From an uncultured Pseudomonadales bacterium (GTDB lineage: Bacteria; Pseudomonadota; Gammaproteobacteria; Pseudomonadales; UBA7434): a DNA stretch of 64,000 nucleotides. The position numbers and the translations under genes were made by a program. Of this stretch, positions 21,884 to 32,141 are shown piece by piece. How positions within the stretch are numbered: the first letter of the stretch is position 1; every line of letters starts with the position of its first letter. Under the pieces are notes generated by a model that worked only from the letters and a program-made list of their open reading frames with translations, was not told the origin of the DNA and made no database searches. The DNA lies in NCBI GenBank assembly GCA_905478995.1, contig CAJQKT010000086.1, positions 1 to 64,000 on the forward strand, read 5' to 3'.

Positions 21884-22798
21884 ATGAAACTTGTGAGAAA
21901 GAATGTGTGTGCAAAAGAAACTAAAAGAGGTGCTAGCCAATCTCATCAGCGTGGCGTAACTCTCATTGAGCTCTTGGTTGCGTTGGTTATCGGGCTTTTT
22001 TTAGTGGTTGGGATGTTGCAGGTATTTGTTGGCAGCCGGCAGTCGTTAGATGTGATTAGGGCGCAGTCTTCAATGCAGGAGGCGGCCCGGTTTGGTTTTA
22101 ATTTTATGTCGAAGGCGACTAGGCAAGCCGGATATCTTAACGCCGGGGCCATGACGAATAACGATTTGTTTGCCGCTGAGCTAGTCAATAAATTTCAGAT
22201 GGTGGAGTACAGTGAAGATTTAAAGCCTTGGGTCGATGAGATCTGGGCAGCTCAGGACAACTTTGTTGCGTTGGGTTTAATTAGTGGAGAAGACAATTTT
22301 TCTGGTGCGGTAGCTGGGGTCGATGTGGCGGCTGATACCGATGTATTGCGCGTGCGTTTGCAGGGTGATCCTGACGGTTTGATGGCTGATTGCGAGGGGA
22401 TAGATTTAACTACCGACAGCAATTTATACGTCAACATGACGTTTTTTATTAGTCAAGATGATCAGTTGTATTGTCGTGTTTTTGATGGCTCTGCCAATAG
22501 GTCGCCAGTGGCTTTAGTTTCGGGCATAGAGAATATGCAAATTCAGTATGGGGTGGCTACTGATCCTGGCAGTCGGTTTGTCGTTACTCAGTATGTCACG
22601 GGCGATGCTGTGGTCGATTGGACTCGTGTAATGACTGTGCGCGTTGCTATATTGGCGGTGTCAGATAATGAGCCCCTTGATCGCAGTGCGCAGCAATATG
22701 ATTTGCTAGATGAAGAGGGGCTCTCTTTCAGCGATGGTAAAGCGCGACAGGTGTTTACCCAAACTATTGCTTTGCGAGGCAATTTATCTAATGGTTAA
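21884..22798 (+). CDS. pilW: Type IV pilus minor pilin PilW
   Basis: RGVTLIELLVALVIGLFLVVGMLQVFVGSRQS; cluster position. Confidence 0.88.
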   Translation: MKLVRKNVCAKETKRGASQSHQRGVTLIELLVALVIGLFLVVGMLQVFVGSRQSLDVIRAQSSMQEAARFGFNFMSKATRQAGYLNAGAMTNNDLFAAELVNKFQMVEYSEDLKPWVDEIWAAQDNFVALGLISGEDNFSGAVAGVDVAADTDVLRVRLQGDPDGLMADCEGIDLTTDSNLYVNMTFFISQDDQLYCRVFDGSANRSPVALVSGIENMQIQYGVATDPGSRFVVTQYVTGDAVVDWTRVMTVRVAILAVSDNEPLDRSAQQYDLLDEEGLSFSDGKARQVFTQTIALRGNLSNG

Positions 22799-23378
22799 TT
22801 TCAGACAGGAAAAAATGGTGAAGGAGTGTTCACTTAACGAGAGTCTCAACTCCTCAATGGTTAGTAGAGCTCGCCAGCAAGGTGCCGTCTTACTGACAGG
22901 ATTGGTTTTGTTATTTGTCATCACCTTGTTGGGTGTGAGCGGTATGCAATCGGTTACCTTAGACGAGCGTATTATTAGCAATATGCAAAGCGCAAGCTTA
23001 GCTTTTCATGGTGCCGAGGCGGCCTTGTCAAACTGTGAGGCCAATGTGCAGGCTCAGCTGGGCAGCGTGTATGCTTATGGGTCTTTCCCTGCCGATTGGT
23101 GGGACAACGAAAATTTTTGGGCTAGCACAGGTGAGGAAACCACATTTGTCGGTCAGGTTGTGCAGTCACCGCGCTGTGTCATTGAGTATATCGGTGATGG
23201 TGCGGCCAGCAGCGAGCTTAATTATGCGCCTACAAATTCAGCCTCGAGTCGGCCCACTTATCGAGTAACGGCCTATTCAAAAGGTGGTGACTCGGCGACT
23301 GAGGCGGTGCTTGAAAGTGTATTTATATGCCCTGGTGGTTGTTTTACCGCAGCTGATCTTTCGCAGTATGGCGGTTAA
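22791..23378 (+). CDS. pilX: Type IV pilus minor pilin PilX
   Basis: QQGAVLLTGLVLLFVITLLGVSGMQSVTLDERIISNMQ; ATG at 22791 overlaps pilW stop. Confidence 0.85.
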   Translation: MVNFRQEKMVKECSLNESLNSSMVSRARQQGAVLLTGLVLLFVITLLGVSGMQSVTLDERIISNMQSASLAFHGAEAALSNCEANVQAQLGSVYAYGSFPADWWDNENFWASTGEETTFVGQVVQSPRCVIEYIGDGAASSELNYAPTNSASSRPTYRVTAYSKGGDSATEAVLESVFICPGGCFTAADLSQYGG

Positions 23379-23418
23379 TAGCATTCCTGTTTAGTCAAAC
23401 GGTTGGGTTGGAGAAGGC

Positions 23419-26400
23419 TTGATGAGATTTTTATTATTGGCGCAAGAAAAAGCGCATGGGTATTGCCGTTTGGTGATGCTTACAGTGGCTTTGGTTTATG
23501 TCTCAATGGGAGGGCATTTGGCTGGCGCTCAGGCGCTTAATCTGAGTGACTTGCCGCTAAGTGTTCAAAGTGAAATACCCGCCAACATTATTGTATCGTT
23601 AGATGACTCGGGAAGTATGGCGTGGGGGTGGATGCCAGATGGTCTCAGTAATAATTGGCGAAGAAATTTCTATCGCTCTAGCCATTACAATAAAATATAT
23701 TATTCGCCTAGCGTAACCTATACGCCGCCCAGTTTTGCTACGGGAGCGAGCGCAAGCAATGCTAATTTTGACGCTGCTATTCGCGGTTATTATTACGCTG
23801 AGGATCGCCGTGATGTGGTTAATTTGCGTACGAGCTTTAGCGCCATATATTTTCACTATAGTTATCAAGATGCACTGCTTTTAGACGATTATTTTAATAA
23901 TGGCTGCCCCACTTGTGCAAAACAGCCAGCCTATTATTTTGAATTTAGTGAAGATAATCCAGGCTGTGATGGCAGTGCAGCAGATAAGCGTATTGATCAA
24001 GATTGTTACGATAAAATAGTCATAACTGATGGTGCCAATTATGCAGGCGGCACCAATAACTATGGGCGTACTCAGGCTGAAGAGGAAGCCAATTTTGCCA
24101 ATTGGTATCAGTTTTATGCTATTCGTGCTGATGCGAGTAAGTCTGCTATTCAGCGTGCCTTTGTCCCTGATGCGGTGTCCGATTCTGTACGAGTAGGGCG
24201 GCAGGCATTAAATACCGATCGGTCGATAAGGTCTGGCGGGCCGAGTCAAGATAATCAGAATATTGCTGAGTTCGATCGCGATGAGCGAGCGGGTTTTTAT
24301 GAATGGGTTCAATCAGTGCCCACTTATGGCGGTACGCCCCTGCGCAATGCAATTAAACGTGCGGGTGATTATTTTACTCAAGATGCTGCTTACCGCACCA
24401 ATGCATCCTCTAATAGCGGCCCAATTGTCGCTTGCCGAATAAATACGCATATTTTGGTCACCGATGGTTTTTACAACGGTGATTGGGCAGCCCCCAATAA
24501 CTTTAAGCTCGATCAAACCAACAGAATACTGCCCGATGGCGAAAACTATGTTACAGCGACGGCGCCTATTTATTCGAACCCTCTAGATAGTCGATCACTT
24601 TCGGATTTAACCTTTCATTACTGGGCCACCGATCTACGCCCAGAGCCGAATAATATTACGCCATTTAAAAGTGAAGTGGATGGGGCTGACCCCGACGATT
24701 ACTGGCATCCACGCAATGATCCTGCAACCTGGCAGCACATGAATTCGTTTGGTATTGCTTTTGGTGCGGAGGGCACAGTCAGTACGGATGACGCGACCTT
24801 TGCAGCGCTACTCGCCGGTACGAAAAACTGGCCGCAAACGCTTGAAGGGCAGTCGACCACGATTGATGACATGTACCACGCTGCGATCAACGGTCGCGGT
24901 GAATTCTTTAATGCAGCCAATCCGAATGAGTTGGTTGATGCGTTGAATAACATCACCGACCGGATTGCTGAGCGCTCAGGTAATGTGCCGACCATTGGTG
25001 CAAGTAGTGGCCGTATTACCGATGGCACGAAGGTTTACATTGCATCGTTTGCAACTGAAAGCTGGAGTGGTGATCTGCGCGCCTATACGGTTTCTGATGG
25101 TTCAGATTTTAGGGGTAGCGGTACTACTGCTGTTGGCTGTAATGCTAAGCCGCTGGGGGCCATATGTAATGAAGATAGTCCCGATTGGAGCGCTGCGGCT
25201 AAAAATGACGAGCTTGATGATCATATGAAACCAGCAAGGCGCAACCTATTTACCTACGATAATACGTCGGTGCAGGGTGCAGGCGCGCCTTCAGGATCAG
25301 GAATTGATTTTAAATGGCAAGCCACAACTCAGCTCAATGCCGAACAGCAAGCCTTGCTTAATGACGATGATGGTCGGGGTCAAGAGCGTGTTTATTATTT
25401 TCGCGGCAAAGATGAGCAAGAGCTCGATAATGGTGGTGTATTTAGAACTCGCAGTAGTATAGCTGGGCGCGCAGCGCCGGCCTCTCGTGTGGGCGCCATT
25501 GTGCATTCAAACCCTGTGTATGCAGGTCCGGGGGGGGATGATTTACAGTTTTCTTTTCCCGATGATCTTGAGGCCAGTGCCTACAGTATTAATAGCCGCT
25601 CAGCGGTTGTCTATGTAGGGGGTAATGACGGCATGTTGCATGGTTATGACGCGAGTGACTCGGCCTCAGCGGGGCAAGAAGTTTTCGCCTATGTGCCCAA
25701 TGCGGTTATAAAAAACTTACCGGATTTGACGAACCCTGATTTTAAATCGGGAGCATTTGTCGATGGCCCATTAACGATTCAAGATGCTTTTTACGATGGT
25801 CGGTGGCGCTCTTTATTGGTTGGGGGTTTACGTTCAGGTGGACAGGGATTTTTTGCATTGAATGTCACCGATCCACCCAGTGAGCGTGACGCCGATCCAG
25901 CCCCAATTGTGCAGTGGGAATTCACAGACCACGACGACCCCGATATGGGCTACACCTACGGAACTCCTATTATTGCTAAAGCCAATAATGGTGAGTGGGT
26001 AGTGATTGTTGCCAATGGTTATAACTCTCTCGAAGCCGACGGTAATGTGGGCAGTGGAAAAGCCGTGCTTTACGTTCTGGCGGCTGACGACGGTGAGCTA
26101 TTGGCAAAATTTGAGGTGGGTAACGGCAGTACCAGTACTCCAAGTGGCCTTTCATCGCCTGTGGCGGTATCTGATTTTGATATTAATAATTTTGCCACAA
26201 AGCCTAGCGGCACCGACCCAGATAATTTTACCGTCGACTATGTTTATGCCGGTGATCTCGATGGTAACCTTTGGAAGTTTGACATTAGTGCCACCAATCC
26301 AGCGCAATGGAACGATGCGGTTCTTATGTATAGTGCCGGCAATAGTAAGCCCATTACGGCCAAACCGGCTGTAGGAACATTTCCCACCAGAGGTGTCGCG

Positions 26401-27012
26401 GTAGGCAATGAGCAAACGCGTTTCGTCTATTTTGGTACCGGTCAATATATCGATCCGGTGGATGTATCGAGTACTGCGGCTCAGTCATTCTATGGCATTA
26501 TCGATAGTGATAGCTGCACATCGTCGACTAGCCCCTGCATTACTGGTAGCGATTTAGTGGAGCAAACGATTACAGCGAATAGTCTTGTGAGTAGTAATCC
26601 GCTGTCAACCAGTGATAAGGGTTGGTGGCTTGATTTAGAGGTTGGTGCGAGCGCAGAACGAGTGGTCGGTGGTATCGCGGTGGTATCAAATGTCGTCGCG
26701 TTCACGTCGGTGGTACCTAACGGCGACCCTTGCGAAGCGGGTGGTACTTCTTATCTTTATGCACTGAATCGATTTTCCGGCGGTGCCACCTCGTTGCAAG
26801 TTATCGACTTTAACAGTGATGGAGAGATTACGAGTAGCGATTATGGTCAAGGTGACACGGTGAAATCGCGTAAAGAGTTAGGGGCCATTGTTTTGGATAC
26901 TAAATTATTGGGTGGCCCTAGCGATGAGTTTGTTCTGTTTGGTGAAACAGGTGCTGAAATACTGCTGTCGAACGACCGTAAGGGCCGTGTGCGCTGGCGA
27001 CAGATCAAGTAG
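23419..27012 (+). CDS. pilY1: Type IV pilus tip-associated adhesin/assembly protein PilY1
   Basis: 1197 aa; DDSGSM MIDAS-like motif; NDGMLHGYDA and YAGDLDGNLWKFD C-terminal propeller motifs; cluster position. Confidence 0.92.
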   Translation: MMRFLLLAQEKAHGYCRLVMLTVALVYVSMGGHLAGAQALNLSDLPLSVQSEIPANIIVSLDDSGSMAWGWMPDGLSNNWRRNFYRSSHYNKIYYSPSVTYTPPSFATGASASNANFDAAIRGYYYAEDRRDVVNLRTSFSAIYFHYSYQDALLLDDYFNNGCPTCAKQPAYYFEFSEDNPGCDGSAADKRIDQDCYDKIVITDGANYAGGTNNYGRTQAEEEANFANWYQFYAIRADASKSAIQRAFVPDAVSDSVRVGRQALNTDRSIRSGGPSQDNQNIAEFDRDERAGFYEWVQSVPTYGGTPLRNAIKRAGDYFTQDAAYRTNASSNSGPIVACRINTHILVTDGFYNGDWAAPNNFKLDQTNRILPDGENYVTATAPIYSNPLDSRSLSDLTFHYWATDLRPEPNNITPFKSEVDGADPDDYWHPRNDPATWQHMNSFGIAFGAEGTVSTDDATFAALLAGTKNWPQTLEGQSTTIDDMYHAAINGRGEFFNAANPNELVDALNNITDRIAERSGNVPTIGASSGRITDGTKVYIASFATESWSGDLRAYTVSDGSDFRGSGTTAVGCNAKPLGAICNEDSPDWSAAAKNDELDDHMKPARRNLFTYDNTSVQGAGAPSGSGIDFKWQATTQLNAEQQALLNDDDGRGQERVYYFRGKDEQELDNGGVFRTRSSIAGRAAPASRVGAIVHSNPVYAGPGGDDLQFSFPDDLEASAYSINSRSAVVYVGGNDGMLHGYDASDSASAGQEVFAYVPNAVIKNLPDLTNPDFKSGAFVDGPLTIQDAFYDGRWRSLLVGGLRSGGQGFFALNVTDPPSERDADPAPIVQWEFTDHDDPDMGYTYGTPIIAKANNGEWVVIVANGYNSLEADGNVGSGKAVLYVLAADDGELLAKFEVGNGSTSTPSGLSSPVAVSDFDINNFATKPSGTDPDNFTVDYVYAGDLDGNLWKFDISATNPAQWNDAVLMYSAGNSKPITAKPAVGTFPTRGVAVGNEQTRFVYFGTGQYIDPVDVSSTAAQSFYGIIDSDSCTSSTSPCITGSDLVEQTITANSLVSSNPLSTSDKGWWLDLEVGASAERVVGGIAVVSNVVAFTSVVPNGDPCEAGGTSYLYALNRFSGGATSLQVIDFNSDGEITSSDYGQGDTVKSRKELGAIVLDTKLLGGPSDEFVLFGETGAEILLSNDRKGRVRWRQIK

Positions 27013-27058
27013 CATGATAAATGCTGGTGAGTTGAAAAGTTTATTGGAGAATTTCGAA

Positions 27059-27385
27059 ATGCAAAATAATCGTTACTTGGCCAGATGGATTCATGCAGCC
27101 CTATTTGTATTGTGTGTAACATCTTATGCCAACTTCGCCAATGCGCAATCAGTCGACGAGATTCCAGCAACCATTATCGCTCTCAACATTGCCGATAATA
27201 ATGTAACGCTAGGCGGCTTGGGCTTGGTTGAAACTACCTATCGTATGGCTTTTGATATTGTCATTAAGCTACAAGATGGGTCGTCTGGAACCGCCAATAA
27301 TTTGCGCAAAGGTGATGGCGTCAGTGCGCTAGTTGCTGCTGATGGGGAGGTTGTCCATGCGCTTTATGTTGTCAGTAGAAGTTGA
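27059..27385 (+). CDS. Small secreted protein between pilY1 and pilE (PilY2-like by position); start could be 27014
   Basis: Signal peptide WIHAALFVLCVTSYANFANAQ; about 80-aa mature domain; syntenic position. Confidence 0.65.
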   Translation: MQNNRYLARWIHAALFVLCVTSYANFANAQSVDEIPATIIALNIADNNVTLGGLGLVETTYRMAFDIVIKLQDGSSGTANNLRKGDGVSALVAADGEVVHALYVVSRS

Positions 27386-27451
27386 TTTCAGTTATATGAT
27401 GCGTACCATGATTTTTTTGCAGCCGTAGCTTGAGTGAGAAGGAGAGATTTG

Positions 27452-27874
27452 ATGTGTTCTATGCGTATGCGAGGCAATAACGTGCACGGCTTTACCGTGA
27501 TCGAGTTAATGATAGTTGTTGCCATCATTAGTATTTTATCAGCTATTATTTATCCGGCTTATCAAGGCCAGGTTCGCGATACCCGCAGAGCTGATGCAGC
27601 TTCGGTGCTGATGGATGCGCGTCAGAAAATGGAGCGGCATTATACCAAGCACTATTCTTATGCAAATCCACCGGCCGGTAGCATTCCTGTAAAGGCACCC
27701 GTTGGCGGCAGTCAAAGTTATTACACATTAGCCGTTACATCCGACGCGACAACTTACACTATCACAGCCACTGCGCAGGGTGATCAAGCCAGTGATGGGT
27801 GTGGAGATTTATCAATTAATCAAGCCGGCGTAAGAACAGCAGGTGAGGGATCAATTGATGATTGCTGGCGCTAG
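27452..27874 (+). CDS. pilE: Type IV pilin-like protein PilE
   Basis: HGFTVIELMIVVAIISILSAIIYPAYQGQVRDTRRADA; Shine-Dalgarno aaggaga upstream of ATG 27452. Confidence 0.9.
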   Translation: MCSMRMRGNNVHGFTVIELMIVVAIISILSAIIYPAYQGQVRDTRRADAASVLMDARQKMERHYTKHYSYANPPAGSIPVKAPVGGSQSYYTLAVTSDATTYTITATAQGDQASDGCGDLSINQAGVRTAGEGSIDDCWR

Positions 27875-27944
27875 TCGTCACGCATTGTTTGATCAAGACT
27901 ACGGCTTAAGCGACTCGTGGATACTGCTGCTGATAATGGCATGG

Positions 27945-28592
27945 TTATCTGCAGTCGGGCTTTCTTCCGTCAATATCTTCAACAATTCCATCGCTATCGC
28001 GATCATAATATTCTCTTAGCCGTCCTTGGCGATTAATTACGATGGTGCGTGCTAGGCGAAGATCTTTGGATTTTTCGCAGAGTGTGAATCGTCCAAAAGC
28101 TCTTGCCATACCAGTAGGTGAGTAGCGTAAATAGTTTTTCCTTCCTGAAGCTCGCCAGCTGATATTGAAGTTGGCGGCCTTGAAATCAATTTTTTCAAGT
28201 AGCTCATCGTCCTCATCAATAATGCCATTGTTGTTGTCATCGGTAAAAATAATGGCCCCGTTTCCCCATTGCTCACCGCACTCAAACTCCCCGTCGGGGC
28301 AGAATGAAACAATTTTTTTTGAAAAAATAGCAGCGCTACGTGTGCGGTAAATCGCTTTGCGAAGCAATTGTTGAGCGCTATCAGCTTGCGCTTGTTGGAC
28401 GAGATGGTTCAGTGCGGGTAGGGAAAAAGTAGCAAGCGTTGCTATTACTGCAAGGGTCGTGAGTAATTCAATCAGTGTGGTTCCCGTAGGGTAATCACGG
28501 CTTAATAACCAAGGCTCGGTAGGTCGGTAGCGTGCTATTGATTGCGATTGCAATTGCGATTTTTTGTGGTCTAGCCAGTCTTGTTTTTTCAT
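27945..28592 (-). CDS. Second GspH/FimT-type pseudopilin, long leader
   Basis: YPTGTTLIELLTTLAVIATLATFSLPAL; DDNNNGIIDEDDE and DRDSDGIVEDIDG acidic loops; aaggaggtg ribosome-binding site. Confidence 0.75.
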   Translation of the reverse strand: MKKQDWLDHKKSQLQSQSIARYRPTEPWLLSRDYPTGTTLIELLTTLAVIATLATFSLPALNHLVQQAQADSAQQLLRKAIYRTRSAAIFSKKIVSFCPDGEFECGEQWGNGAIIFTDDNNNGIIDEDDELLEKIDFKAANFNISWRASGRKNYLRYSPTGMARAFGRFTLCEKSKDLRLARTIVINRQGRLREYYDRDSDGIVEDIDGRKPDCR

Positions 28593-28786
28593 TCCGGCAC
28601 CTCCTTGTGCGGTATTGATGAGTTTGTTCTAAAAGCCTTGCCATCCTGGAGACTCTAATATAGTTTTTATTATGTCATTACTATTTAGCAATGATTTTCA
28701 TGCTGAGATAATCTTACAGTCGTCAGATGTTTGTCAAGCCCATTTTATTCTTTGATGACGAACGATCTTTAAAAAATTAGCGATTT

Positions 28787-30223
28787 CTATTCATCGATAT
28801 CGAGTTTTTTTAATCGGTAGCGTAGAGAGCGGAAACTAATGCCCAGATTTTTTGCAGTCTCAGTTTTATTCCATCGGCAATAATCTAATGCCGCTAAAAT
28901 TTCTTGTCGTTCAATGTCATTTAAATAGTCGTCTAGCGATCCATCTCGCGGTGGATTTTTTATAGATGAATCTGAAGGCGTGTCGGCATTGATTATCGAT
29001 TCATTGGGCTGATGCTTCGTCGCTTGGCGGTCTATGCTATCGGGTGCGATGCTATTATCTTGAGGAGATGGCTGCCCCAATTGGAAGATTAAATGTTGGC
29101 TTTCGATGTACTCATGATCACAGAGTGCAATAGTGCGTTCTAGCGTGTTTTCAAGCTCTCTTATGTTACCCGGAAATAAATAACCTTGTAGCTTCAGGAT
29201 CGCATCATCAGATAATTCAAAGACGCCGCGCTGCATAGTGGCGGATATTTTCTTTAAAATATGAGCGGCTATCGTCGCGATGTCTTCTTTTCGTTCCCTG
29301 AGTGGCGGAACAAATAATTCGATTACATTAATGCGATAAAATAAATCGTTACGAAAAAGACCTTGCTTAACCAGTTCGATAAGATTTTTGTGGGTTGCGC
29401 TTAAAATTCTTACGTCGATACTAATTTCTTCGTTACTGCCTACAGGCCGTATGGATTTTTCTTGGATAGCCCGTAAAAGTTTGACCTGCATCGCAAGTGG
29501 TAGGTCGGCCACTTCGTCCAGCAATAGCGTGCCACCATGGGCTGATGCAAACAATCCCATCTTGTCTTTGTCAGCACCTGTAAAGCTGCCTTTTTTGTGG
29601 CCAAAAAATTCACTTTCCACCAGTTCGCTCGGTATTGCGCCACAGTTTACCGCAATAAAAGGAGCCTTTTTTCGGCTGCTTAAATCGTGAATGGTGCGCG
29701 CACAGACTTCCTTTCCTGAGCCAGACTCGCCCTGTATGAAGACGGGCGCCTGGCTTCTAGCGACCTTAATAATGGTATCGCGAAGCTGGTTTATAGCGGT
29801 TGAATTGCCAGCTAAACGTTGTTGGATGAGTTGAAGGTCTTCGTCACTGGCCGAGGCAGGTAGTGTAATCGCCGATTGAATGAGCGCTTTCAATTCATCT
29901 AATTGAATCGGTTTATTTAAAAAATCAAAGGCCCCGCGTTTGAGTGCTTCAATGGCAGTATCCATGTTGCCATGTGCGCTGATCATGGCTACAGGCGTGC
30001 CAGGGCAGGCTTTGCTGATAAAGCTAATGAGCTCCAGGCCATCGCCATCGGGTAGGCGCATGTCAGTGAGGCATAGCGCGTAGCGCTGTTGTGTGAGTTT
30101 TTCTTTGGCCTCCAGCAGCGTATGGGCAGTTTGACTTTTATGGCCAAGTCGATCCAGCGTGAGCGCAATGAGTTCGCAAATATCAGGTTCATCATCGACA
30201 ACTAAAACTGGCAAAATAGTCAT
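28787..30223 (-). CDS. pilR: Sigma-54 dependent response regulator PilR
   Basis: Receiver DDEPDICELI, AAA+ GESGSGKEVCARTIH, GSFTGADKDKMG, C-terminal Fis-type HTH; paired with pilS. Confidence 0.93.
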   Translation of the reverse strand: MTILPVLVVDDEPDICELIALTLDRLGHKSQTAHTLLEAKEKLTQQRYALCLTDMRLPDGDGLELISFISKACPGTPVAMISAHGNMDTAIEALKRGAFDFLNKPIQLDELKALIQSAITLPASASDEDLQLIQQRLAGNSTAINQLRDTIIKVARSQAPVFIQGESGSGKEVCARTIHDLSSRKKAPFIAVNCGAIPSELVESEFFGHKKGSFTGADKDKMGLFASAHGGTLLLDEVADLPLAMQVKLLRAIQEKSIRPVGSNEEISIDVRILSATHKNLIELVKQGLFRNDLFYRINVIELFVPPLRERKEDIATIAAHILKKISATMQRGVFELSDDAILKLQGYLFPGNIRELENTLERTIALCDHEYIESQHLIFQLGQPSPQDNSIAPDSIDRQATKHQPNESIINADTPSDSSIKNPPRDGSLDDYLNDIERQEILAALDYCRWNKTETAKNLGISFRSLRYRLKKLDIDE

Positions 30224-30235
30224 TGGGCTACCCTA

Positions 30236-31933
30236 TTACTTCGTTAAGTCGACAAGCTCAAGAGCTTGTCGGTCTGGATGAGAAAACTGAACGCGAAAAT
30301 AATGCGCAGAAAATTCGTTACTACTGTGCTTGTTTGGCTGATGTGACTCAAGGTAGCTAATCGTAGCTTGGTTGGCTTCGCACAATTCTCTACACATATA
30401 CAGCCCTAGACCGCTGCCAAGTTTTCCGGTGGTAAAGAAAGGCTCAAAAAGTCTATCACGGTCTTCAAGTTTAACGCCGTGGCCTTGATCAAGTATATCG
30501 ATTCGTGGGCAGTCATCTTCATCAAATGAAACCTTTAGGTAAGCTTTTTGTTCTCCGCTCGCATCGACGCTGTGTTTGATTGCATTATCAAGTAGATTGC
30601 TGAGGATCTGTTCTAGATGTGACGGATCGAATCGAATGGCGGCGCTGTCAGGGCTGTGGTATTGGATTTCTGTTTTTTTATCTAGGTTATAACTTTTCAC
30701 AAATGCAGGTAGCCATTGAGCTAAATCAAATAACTGATCACGGGCCGCTTTGCCGCGCGAAACATCCATCACAGTGTCAATAATGTTCGAGCATCTTTTA
30801 GTTTGCTCTACGATGATTTGAGTCAGGCGAGAATCCTCTTCATTATCTATGCACTCTTGTAATAATTGAGCTGCATGGCTGGCAGCTCCTAGCGGGTTGC
30901 GTATTTCATGTGCGATGCTCGCTGTTATTTTTCCCAGTGATGACAGTTTCATTTGCTGGGCTTGCTGGGCGATTTTGGACAGATCTTCAACGAAAATAAG
31001 TGAGTCTGCCGGCATGTTTTTTTCTAAATTAACCCACGTTAGCTTGTAGTTATTGCCTTCAACGCTGTGAAATTTGGCAAATTTTTCACTCGATGTTTTT
31101 TCGATGGATTCGCTAGATGTAAAATGTTCTTGAACTTGATTATGGAATCGAGCGATGCTTGGGTGAATTTCATCGAGATTAAAATCTTTGTTGTGGATGT
31201 TTCGCCCAAAAAGTTTTTCGGCCGATTGGTTGTAAGAAATTACGTGACCGTTAGGCTCGGCTAATAAGATGCCAGTTTGCATTCGCGCGATGATCAGTTG
31301 ATTTAAGTGCTGAAGTTTTTCTGCATTAAGCGCTGCTTGGCGCGCTTGATCTTCACTTTTTTGCATGCGCCCAGCTAAATAGCTGATGGCAAGACTGGTG
31401 GCAAAAAAACTAAATCCCAGCCAGCCGCTGGCCGCGACTTCAGCTTTGCTGGCTGTCTCGTGTAATACTCTGAAAAAAACTCCGCCGAGCAAGCTAAGTG
31501 TTGCAAAAGCCGGCACTAACCATAGGGTCTTGCCGCGCATAAAGATGGAGCCAGCTGCCACTGAAATAACCATCAAGGTGCCCAGCCCCAATTCTACTAG
31601 GCCGCTGGCCTGAGCAATAAGCTGAATTAGAAGTATGTCACTAGCGACGAGAAAGAGTAACGCGTTAAAGCTAGGAGGCCAGCCTCGCAGTAACAGAGCA
31701 AGGGTTAGTGTATTAATGGCAAGGTAGATCAAAGCTGAGCTAATAAAGAGGGTCGGGAGATTGTTGCCAATGCCCGTATCGGTGAAGAATAGCGACCAAA
31801 GAAGAGCAGTGATACCAAGCCGATAGCAAAAGTAAATGATTAAAATGGGGCGGTCGATGTCTGCCGCATGCCCGGGGTTGCGCGAAGGGCCTGCGGCAAC
31901 ACCCCATGGTTTTTTCGTAGAGTGGGGGGTCAA
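30236..31933 (-). CDS. pilS: Sensor histidine kinase PilS
   Basis: N-terminal TM segments, PAS, ASIAHEIRNPLGAASHAAQLL H-box, DQGHGVKLEDRDRLFEPFFTTGKLGSGLGLYM. Confidence 0.93.
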   Translation of the reverse strand: MTPHSTKKPWGVAAGPSRNPGHAADIDRPILIIYFCYRLGITALLWSLFFTDTGIGNNLPTLFISSALIYLAINTLTLALLLRGWPPSFNALLFLVASDILLIQLIAQASGLVELGLGTLMVISVAAGSIFMRGKTLWLVPAFATLSLLGGVFFRVLHETASKAEVAASGWLGFSFFATSLAISYLAGRMQKSEDQARQAALNAEKLQHLNQLIIARMQTGILLAEPNGHVISYNQSAEKLFGRNIHNKDFNLDEIHPSIARFHNQVQEHFTSSESIEKTSSEKFAKFHSVEGNNYKLTWVNLEKNMPADSLIFVEDLSKIAQQAQQMKLSSLGKITASIAHEIRNPLGAASHAAQLLQECIDNEEDSRLTQIIVEQTKRCSNIIDTVMDVSRGKAARDQLFDLAQWLPAFVKSYNLDKKTEIQYHSPDSAAIRFDPSHLEQILSNLLDNAIKHSVDASGEQKAYLKVSFDEDDCPRIDILDQGHGVKLEDRDRLFEPFFTTGKLGSGLGLYMCRELCEANQATISYLESHQPNKHSSNEFSAHYFRVQFSHPDRQALELVDLTK

Positions 31934-32141
31934 CAGGCTTGCTCGGTGATGGGTTGGGCGATAGATATCATTGCATTCCCGGACTTTTATACAGGGTTGA
32001 TAAGCGGCCCGTTAAGGTCCGCGCGAACTGACACTGTTACCTCGTTAATTTTAGCTTACTCGAACCACTTGTGACGATAGGTTAAAGCATAGGTGAGGCT
32101 GGCTGTTGGGTGCTCAAATACTAAACACACAGGCTACTTAT

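Noticed and set aside
27386-27451. Possible sigma-54 (PilR) promoter upstream of pilE because of a tttttgca element
   Set aside because: No GG-containing -24 element at the required spacing; the same check near 20440 and 28620 also failed
20593-31933. Minor-pilin and pilSR cluster as a novel system
   Set aside because: Gene order matches the known type IV pilus minor-pilin locus downstream of ispH; only the individual details above seem noteworthy
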